From an uncultured Eubacteriales bacterium (GTDB lineage Bacteria > Bacillota > Clostridia > Peptostreptococcales > Anaerovoracaceae): a DNA stretch of 10,829 nt. The notes under the pieces were generated by a model, which searched no databases, was not told where the DNA came from, and saw only the letters and a program-made list of their open reading frames with translations. Position 1 is the first letter of the stretch. Each line of letters starts with the position of its first letter. The stretch spans positions 1 to 10,829 of the forward strand of contig CAJLHL010000081.1 in the NCBI GenBank assembly GCA_905206455.1, read 5' to 3'. Positions 6,969-10,829 of the stretch are shown here, piece after piece. Both the position numbers and the translations under genes were made by a program.

Positions 6969-6992
6969 TCCCCCGCCTCTGCAGGCGGCGGG
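6969..6992 (+). other. GC-rich stem-loop downstream of the SLH gene
   Basis: CCGCCT (6973-6978), loop CTGC, AGGCGG (6983-6988), extended past one C-C mismatch by two G-C pairs and a G-U. It is 25 bp after the stop codon. No T-run follows immediately, so alone it would be a weak terminator; it may protect the 3' end or pause polymerase before the next hairpin. Confidence 0.5.
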
Positions 6993-7014
6993 CGCCATCT
7001 CATTTCTTTTCCAT

Positions 7015-7070
7015 GACATCTGTCTCCACGGAGGGGGTACCTTCCCAGGGGACGGATGTCTCTCTTTTAT
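7015..7070 (+). terminator. Probable terminator of the SLH gene
   Basis: Bases 7015-7027 pair with 7048-7060 over 13 continuous pairs (two G-U), with further weaker pairing inside the loop (7030-7036 with 7040-7046). A pyrimidine-rich tract TCTCTTTTAT follows. An alternative 6-bp stem GTCTCT/AGAGAC (7058-7063 with 7072-7077, followed by GGG and TTTT) shares bases 7058-7060 with it, so the two cannot form together. Confidence 0.5.
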
Positions 7071-7089
7071 CAGAGACGGGTTTTGTTTG

Positions 7090-7113
7090 GCTTTGTGAAT
7101 TTACTGGTATAAT
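7090..7113 (+). promoter_or_regulatory. Promoter of the xdhC-nifS-apbE operon
   Basis: A perfect TATAAT (7108-7113) preceded by TGG (7105-7107), an extended -10. The -35 region (about 7085-7090) is poor, which is common for extended -10 promoters. A second TATAAT-like ATATAAT lies a few bases on (7115-7121). The resulting leader of about 145 nt contains a small CGAAA/TTTCG stem and a longer-range GTCCGC/GCGGGAC pairing, but matches no riboswitch class I recognise. Confidence 0.6.
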
Positions 7114-7264
7114 GATATAATAAATAAAAATAACAATTCTATATGTCAATGTCACAAAGAACTGACGGTCCGCCGCGGTCTTCGGATCCGAAACTTGTTT
7201 CGTATAGGACACGGATGTGCGGGACGAAAGCAGATATGAGGTAAGTCAGACGGGAGGAAAAGTG

Positions 7265-8305
7265 ATGAGCGAAAAAAATATTTACGCACAGATTCTCGAT
7301 GCTATCGCAGAGGGAGAAAGCGTTTCGATGAATACGACGATTAAGGGCGAGAGCGGCAGGATCTCGGAAGGTCTCAGCAGAACGCTGGAAATTGTAGCGC
7401 AGAACAGAGCGGAGGAAGGTCTTTCCGTAGTAAAGCCGGAAACGGTAAAAAACGGCGGGGACTTTGAAATTTCCGAACCGATGCTTCCAAAAGAACGTCT
7501 GATCGTTTTGGGCGGCGGTCATATCGCGCTGCCGGTATGTGAGTTTGCATCGAAATGCGGTTTTGAAGTTTACGTGGCGGACGACAGACCCGCCTTTGCC
7601 AACGCTCCGAGATTTCCGTGGGCGGCGGGCGTGCTCTGCGATTCTTTTGAAAACAGCATCGAGCAGCTGAAAATCACGCCTTACGATTTTGTCGTCGTCA
7701 TTACGAGAGGGCACCGGCATGATGCGGACTGTCTCAGAGCGATTCTTCCAGGGAAGCAGCCGGCTTATCTGGGCATGATCGGCTCTAAGAGAAGAGTTCG
7801 CGGACTCTTGGATATGCTGGTGGAAGAAGGTTACGATAAGGAAAATATCGAGCGCATCTGTACGCCGATCGGCTTAAAGATCGGAGCGGTGACTCCGGAG
7901 GAAATCGCGGTGTCGATCCTGTCGGAAATCATCGCGTACAAGCGCCTGCCGGAAAAGAATACCGGACATTCCAGATATGTCAACGGTTCAGATCTGGATC
8001 TGGAGATGATCGAATATCTGGCGGAAAATCACGAACCGAAAGCTGTCGTCACCGTAATTCAGGCAAAAGGATCTACGCCGAGAGGCGCCGGTGCAAAGAT
8101 GGCCGTGGACCCGAGAGGCCAAGTGACGGGAAGTATCGGCGGCGGCTGCAGTGAAGGAGCTGTCATCCGCGATGCGGTGGATATCATAGGCACGGGGGAA
8201 TATAAGACAGTGTTTATCGATATGACCGGAGAAGTGGCGGAGTCCGACGGCATGGTCTGCGGCGGCGTAATGTATGCGCTGATCGAGGACGGTACGGAAA
8301 TGTGA
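7265..8305 (+). CDS. xdhC: XdhC/CoxI-family molybdenum hydroxylase maturation factor with unusual domain order
   Basis: 346 aa. XdhC proteins bind molybdenum cofactor, help its sulfuration, and deliver it to xanthine dehydrogenase-type enzymes. The Rossmann-like XdhC_C domain covers about residues 76-215: LIVLGGGHIALPV with GGGHI at 83-87, VVVITRGHRHD (143-153) and YLGMIGSKRR (168-177). A complete XdhC_CoxI domain is at the C-terminus, about 245-342: GSTPRGAGAKM (269-279) and GSIGGGCSEG (289-298, C295). Most XdhC proteins have these domains in the opposite order; here residues 5-70 look like a shortened remnant of an N-terminal CoxI domain lacking the GSTPR and GGGC motifs. The start is ATG 7265, with GGGAGG (7252-7257) 7 nt upstream; GTG 7262 is possible and a GTG at 7217 has no ribosome site. 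It is the first gene of the operon. Family sure, exact client enzyme unknown. Confidence 0.9.
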   Translation: MSEKNIYAQILDAIAEGESVSMNTTIKGESGRISEGLSRTLEIVAQNRAEEGLSVVKPETVKNGGDFEISEPMLPKERLIVLGGGHIALPVCEFASKCGFEVYVADDRPAFANAPRFPWAAGVLCDSFENSIEQLKITPYDFVVVITRGHRHDADCLRAILPGKQPAYLGMIGSKRRVRGLLDMLVEEGYDKENIERICTPIGLKIGAVTPEEIAVSILSEIIAYKRLPEKNTGHSRYVNGSDLDLEMIEYLAENHEPKAVVTVIQAKGSTPRGAGAKMAVDPRGQVTGSIGGGCSEGAVIRDAVDIIGTGEYKTVFIDMTGEVAESDGMVCGGVMYALIEDGTEM

Positions 8306-8332
8306 TCTTTCGGAGCGGACGCGGACGGCGGT

Positions 8333-8383
8333 TCTCCCGGAAGCGGGAGACGTATCAGAGTCGTTGTAAGCGCAGAGAGCGCT
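8333..8383 (+). other. Two stem-loops between xdhC and nifS
   Basis: TCTCCCG (8333-8339), loop GAAG, CGGGAGA (8344-8350) is a perfect 7-bp stem without a T-run. AGCGC/GCGCT (8369-8373 with 8379-8383) follows, with a T6 run beginning 8 nt later (8392). Neither is a standard terminator and no promoter is seen before nifS, so they are more likely processing or stability elements within an operon transcript. Confidence 0.5.
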
Positions 8384-8447
8384 GGAATTGATTTTTTGTG
8401 AGACAGGAAAATCAGCGGATCTTTTTATGACAGGAGCGGCACAGAAG

Positions 8448-9596
8448 ATGAAAGAATTTATATACGCAGATAACGCTGCGACTACGAGAATTTCACAAAT
8501 GGCATTTGAGGCGATGGTACCGTATCTTACAGAGTATTACGGAAATGCATCCGCCCTTTACCGAATCGGCCGCGATTCCCATAAAGCGGTGGAGGATGCG
8601 AGGAAACAGATCGCTTCTCTGATTCATGCCGGTCCGATGGATATTTATTTCACCTCCTGCGGTACAGAGGCGGATAATTGGGCGGTAAAAGGCGTCGCTC
8701 ATAAAATGAAAAAAGACGGGAAAAAACATCTCATCACCACAGTCATTGAGCATCATGCCATTCTGCATGCCATGCATGCGCTGGAGGAAGATGGATTTGA
8801 AGTAACCTACCTTCCGGCGGATTCCGGAGGAAGGGTTCGTCCGGAATCTGTGAGAGACGCACTGCGGCCGGACACCGCTATGGTGTCCGTGATGTATGCA
8901 AATAATGAGCTGGGCACGATTCAGCCGGTGGAAGAAATCGGTGCGCTGTGCCGGAAGGCGGGCGTCATTTTTCATACGGATGCGGTGCAGGCGGCAGGGA
9001 CTCTTCCCATCGACGTCGTCGCTCAGAATATCGATATGATGTCGGTATCAGCGCACAAGTTTCACGGACCGAAAGGAGTCGGTTTTCTGTACTGCCGGAG
9101 GGGTCTGTATCCCGATAATTTTATGGACGGCGGGGCGCAGGAACGGGGACACCGGGCCGGTACGGAAAATGTGGCCGGAATCGTGGGGATGGCGGCGGCT
9201 CTGAAAGAAGCCTGCGGCAGTCTGGATGAGAAGGCGCGGCATCTGTCCTCTCTGAGAGACAGGGTTCAGGAAGGCCTGCTAAAAATTCCCGGTTCCCGTC
9301 TCAACGGCGGAGACGAGCACCGTCTGCCGGGAACAGTAAATGTTTCTTTTGAGAAGGTAGACGGGGAATCCCTTTTGTTTCAGCTGGATCTCATGGGAAT
9401 CGCAGCATCTTCCGGTTCTGCCTGTGCTTCCGGTTCCGTGGATCCGAGTCATGTCCTTCTTGCCATCGGTGTGCCGTATCACATGGCTCACGGATCTCTG
9501 CGGATTTCCCTGGGTCGTTACAATACGGCGGAAGAGGCGGATCGGATCGTAGAGGCGGTAACTGACGCAGTTGCGCTTCTGCGGGGAGAAAGATGA
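8448..9596 (+). CDS. nifS: Cysteine desulfurase, NifS/IscS type (class V aminotransferase fold)
   Basis: 382 aa, cytoplasmic, PLP-dependent: releases sulfur from L-cysteine as an enzyme persulfide, giving alanine. Visible features are the opening YADNAATT, EHHA (101-104; His stacks on PLP), HTDAVQ (176-181; Asp178 binds the PLP ring nitrogen), SAHKFHGPKG with Schiff-base Lys204, RAGTENVAGIVG, and the mobile-loop cysteine Cys326 in SSGSACASG, which marks group I desulfurases. The start is ATG 8448, giving MKEFIYADNAATT; AGGAG (8432-8436) is 11 nt upstream, a rather long gap. ATG 8427 and TTG 8388 in frame lack ribosome sites. No NifU/IscU scaffold follows, unlike many nifS loci, and it sits behind xdhC, so sulfuration of molybdenum cofactor is a plausible job (NifS4-XdhC is known in Rhodobacter capsulatus). 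A general Fe-S role cannot be excluded. Confidence 0.95.
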   Translation: MKEFIYADNAATTRISQMAFEAMVPYLTEYYGNASALYRIGRDSHKAVEDARKQIASLIHAGPMDIYFTSCGTEADNWAVKGVAHKMKKDGKKHLITTVIEHHAILHAMHALEEDGFEVTYLPADSGGRVRPESVRDALRPDTAMVSVMYANNELGTIQPVEEIGALCRKAGVIFHTDAVQAAGTLPIDVVAQNIDMMSVSAHKFHGPKGVGFLYCRRGLYPDNFMDGGAQERGHRAGTENVAGIVGMAAALKEACGSLDEKARHLSSLRDRVQEGLLKIPGSRLNGGDEHRLPGTVNVSFEKVDGESLLFQLDLMGIAASSGSACASGSVDPSHVLLAIGVPYHMAHGSLRISLGRYNTAEEADRIVEAVTDAVALLRGER

Positions 9597-10693
9597 AGCG
9601 CATGGGCAGAAGAGAAAGAAAGCGGCGCGTATTTGCGCTGATTATTTCCGCGGTGGTTTTATGTTTTCTTGCAGCTGGCTGCTCTCTGCCGCAGAGCGGA
9701 GATTCAGAAGCTTCCGGGGGGAGCAATTCTTCGGAAACGGTGCAGGAGAAAAACGCCGGACAGGTTCAGAGAACCGTCTTCGCGATGAATACGATGATGA
9801 ATCTGCGGGCGTTCGGCGAAAATGCAGAGGCGGCGATCGAGGCGGCGGAAGAAGAAATCCGGCATTTGGATACTCTGTTGCAGAGGGGCGAAGAATCCAG
9901 TGAAATTTATCAGCTGAACAGCAGCGGATCGAGAGAAGTTTCCGAAGAGACGCTGTCTGTTATAAAGAGGGCTCTCGAAATTGCAGAAGCCACCGACGGC
10001 GCCTTTGATCCTTCTATCGCTCCTGCAGCAGATCTCTGGGGTTTTTACGGACAGAATTTCCGGGTGCCTTCACCGGATGAAATTTCGTCGGTTCTTCCGA
10101 CGATCGGCTGGAAAAAAATTTCTATCGAAGGAAATCGTGTAACGCTGCAGCCGGGGACAAAAATCGACTTGGGCGGAATCGCCAAAGGCTTTCTTTCTGG
10201 AAAATTGATGGAGATCTTTCGGGATCACGGCGTGGAAACAGGAATCGTCTCTCTCGGGGGAAACGTACAGACTCTCGGAGAGAAAACAGATGGAAGCATC
10301 TGGAAGGTGGCGCTGCAGGATCCGGACGACCCTGACCGTTATCTGGGGCAGCTGAGTGTTGCGGATAAAGCGGTGGTGACTTCCGGAAGCTATCAGCAGC
10401 ATTTTGAGAAAAACGGAAAGGAATATCATCATATTCTGGATCCGAAAACAGGCTGGCCTGCGGACAGCGGGCTGACTTCTGTGACGATTATCTGCGAGGA
10501 CGGCGCGCGGGCGGACGGTCTGTCCACCGCTCTTTTCGTGATGGGCGCCGAACGGGGGATTGCGTATTGGAAAGGCAATGAAGGCTTCGATGCGATTTTT
10601 GTGACGGCTGACCGAAAAATTTATGTCACGGAGGGGCTGGAAGGAAATTTTGAATGTGTCGATTCCTATGAAATCGTAAGAAAATCATCGTGA
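9593..10693 (+). CDS. apbE: FAD:protein FMN transferase (ApbE lipoprotein)
   Basis: 366 aa. ApbE uses FAD and Mg2+ to attach FMN through a phosphoester bond to a Thr/Ser of target proteins such as RnfG/RnfD, NqrB/NqrC or extracellular flavoproteins, outside the membrane. A basic N-terminus, hydrophobic stretch (13-28) and lipobox LAAGC (Cys30) indicate a membrane-anchored lipoprotein. Family motifs: FAMNTMMNL (about 63-71), FDPSIAP...LWGF (about 141-154), DLGGIAKGF (192-200), VSLGGNV, TSGSY (263-267), YHHILDPKTGWP (278-289) and ADGLSTALFVMG (307-318), carrying the usual FAD- and metal-binding residues. The ATG overlaps the nifS stop (ATGA, 9593-9596), so translation is probably coupled, with GGGGAG (9582-9587) inside the end of nifS as ribosome site. 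Its flavoprotein substrate is not in the window. Confidence 0.96.
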   Translation: MKRMGRRERKRRVFALIISAVVLCFLAAGCSLPQSGDSEASGGSNSSETVQEKNAGQVQRTVFAMNTMMNLRAFGENAEAAIEAAEEEIRHLDTLLQRGEESSEIYQLNSSGSREVSEETLSVIKRALEIAEATDGAFDPSIAPAADLWGFYGQNFRVPSPDEISSVLPTIGWKKISIEGNRVTLQPGTKIDLGGIAKGFLSGKLMEIFRDHGVETGIVSLGGNVQTLGEKTDGSIWKVALQDPDDPDRYLGQLSVADKAVVTSGSYQQHFEKNGKEYHHILDPKTGWPADSGLTSVTIICEDGARADGLSTALFVMGAERGIAYWKGNEGFDAIFVTADRKIYVTEGLEGNFECVDSYEIVRKSS

Positions 10694-10727
10694 GAGACTG
10701 GGTATTTCGCTGAAATATGAGATTTAC

Positions 10728-10748
10728 TGTCCGCAGAGACTGCGGATA
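10728..10748 (+). other. Stem-loop after apbE
   Basis: TCCGCAG (10730-10736), loop AGA, CTGCGGA (10740-10746), extended by a G-U and a T-A pair to 9 bp. No T-run follows. It stands 34 bp after the apbE stop and just before the large terminator hairpin. Confidence 0.55.
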
Positions 10749-10758
10749 CCGGCGTGGC

Positions 10759-10827
10759 CATAGAAACGAAAAAGAGAGCGAGCCTGCAGACAAAAGCTGC
10801 GGGCTCGCTCTCTTTTTCGTTTCTATG
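10759..10827. terminator. Bidirectional intrinsic terminator with a 31-bp stem
   Basis: Bases 10759-10784 pair perfectly with 10802-10827 (26 bp), then a T-G wobble (10785/10801) and GCAG/CTGC (10786-10789 with 10797-10800) close a 7-nt loop. The GC-rich core is flanked by A5 on the left and T5 on the right, so either strand would give hairpin plus U-run. It closes the xdhC-nifS-apbE unit and probably also a convergent gene beyond the right edge. The perfect pairing continues 9-10 bp outside the A/T runs, which is longer than a terminator needs. Confidence 0.92.
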
Positions 10828-10829
10828 CT

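Noticed and set aside
7217..7264. Longer N-terminus for xdhC from the GTG at 7217
   Set aside because: No Shine-Dalgarno before 7217, while GGGAGG sits 7 nt before ATG 7265; the extra 16 residues do not resemble the family.
7120..7264. Purine or molybdenum-cofactor riboswitch in the xdhC leader
   Set aside because: Some stems can be drawn, but the conserved core bases of the purine riboswitch are absent and I could not recognise the Moco RNA motif. A covariance-model search of 7100-7265 would settle it.
7139..7720. 193-aa minus-strand open frame overlapping xdhC and its promoter
   Set aside because: Antisense to the conserved Rossmann region of xdhC and across the promoter region; no family features.
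8388..8447. Upstream starts for nifS (TTG 8388, ATG 8427)
   Set aside because: Neither has a ribosome binding site at a workable distance, and family members begin directly with the YADNAATT segment that follows ATG 8448.
1..10829. tRNA, rRNA, CRISPR arrays, insertion sequences, prophage or toxin-antitoxin genes
   Set aside because: Looked for on both strands; no transposase or integrase motif, no regularly spaced repeats and no cloverleaf-like sequence were found.

Overview
This is a chromosomal segment from a low- to mid-GC Gram-positive anaerobe, most likely a member of the Clostridia (Bacillota). The signs are strong AGGAGG ribosome binding sites, TTG starts, an S-layer-homology (SLH) surface protein with a conventional signal peptide, a lipoprotein ApbE, and an XdhC/NifS pair of the kind found in anaerobes that use molybdenum hydroxylases. 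No phage, transposon, CRISPR or RNA gene was seen.

Left part, minus strand: typA/bipA (ribosome-associated GTPase, TTG start) is followed 54 bp downstream by a DtxR/MntR-type metal-dependent repressor that runs off the left edge, also with a TTG start. No terminator is visible between them, so they may be co-transcribed. A 611-bp intergenic region (2229-2839) separates typA from a divergent cold-shock protein gene. It holds the outward-facing promoters and a long csp leader with a very long near-perfect hairpin and a second GC-rich hairpin. The csp gene ends in a textbook intrinsic terminator.

Middle, plus strand: one large gene (1170 aa) encodes a secreted, wall-anchored protein. It has a signal peptide, three SLH repeats, a Gly/Ser linker, and a long array of beta-rich modules. 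Several modules look like Shr-type hemoglobin-interacting (HID, formerly DUF1533) domains. Its ligand is unknown. Its upstream region carries direct repeats, a perfect 11-bp hairpin and a small palindrome, which suggests regulated expression.

Right part, plus strand: after a cluster of hairpins and a good extended -10 promoter comes a probable operon: xdhC-like, nifS-like cysteine desulfurase, then apbE. NifS-type desulfurases supply the sulfur that XdhC-type chaperones insert into molybdenum cofactor, so the first two genes make biochemical sense together. ApbE, coupled to the desulfurase by an ATGA overlap, covalently attaches FMN to extracytoplasmic electron-transfer proteins. No molybdenum hydroxylase or flavoprotein target lies in the window. 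The operon ends in a 31-bp hairpin that would terminate in both directions.
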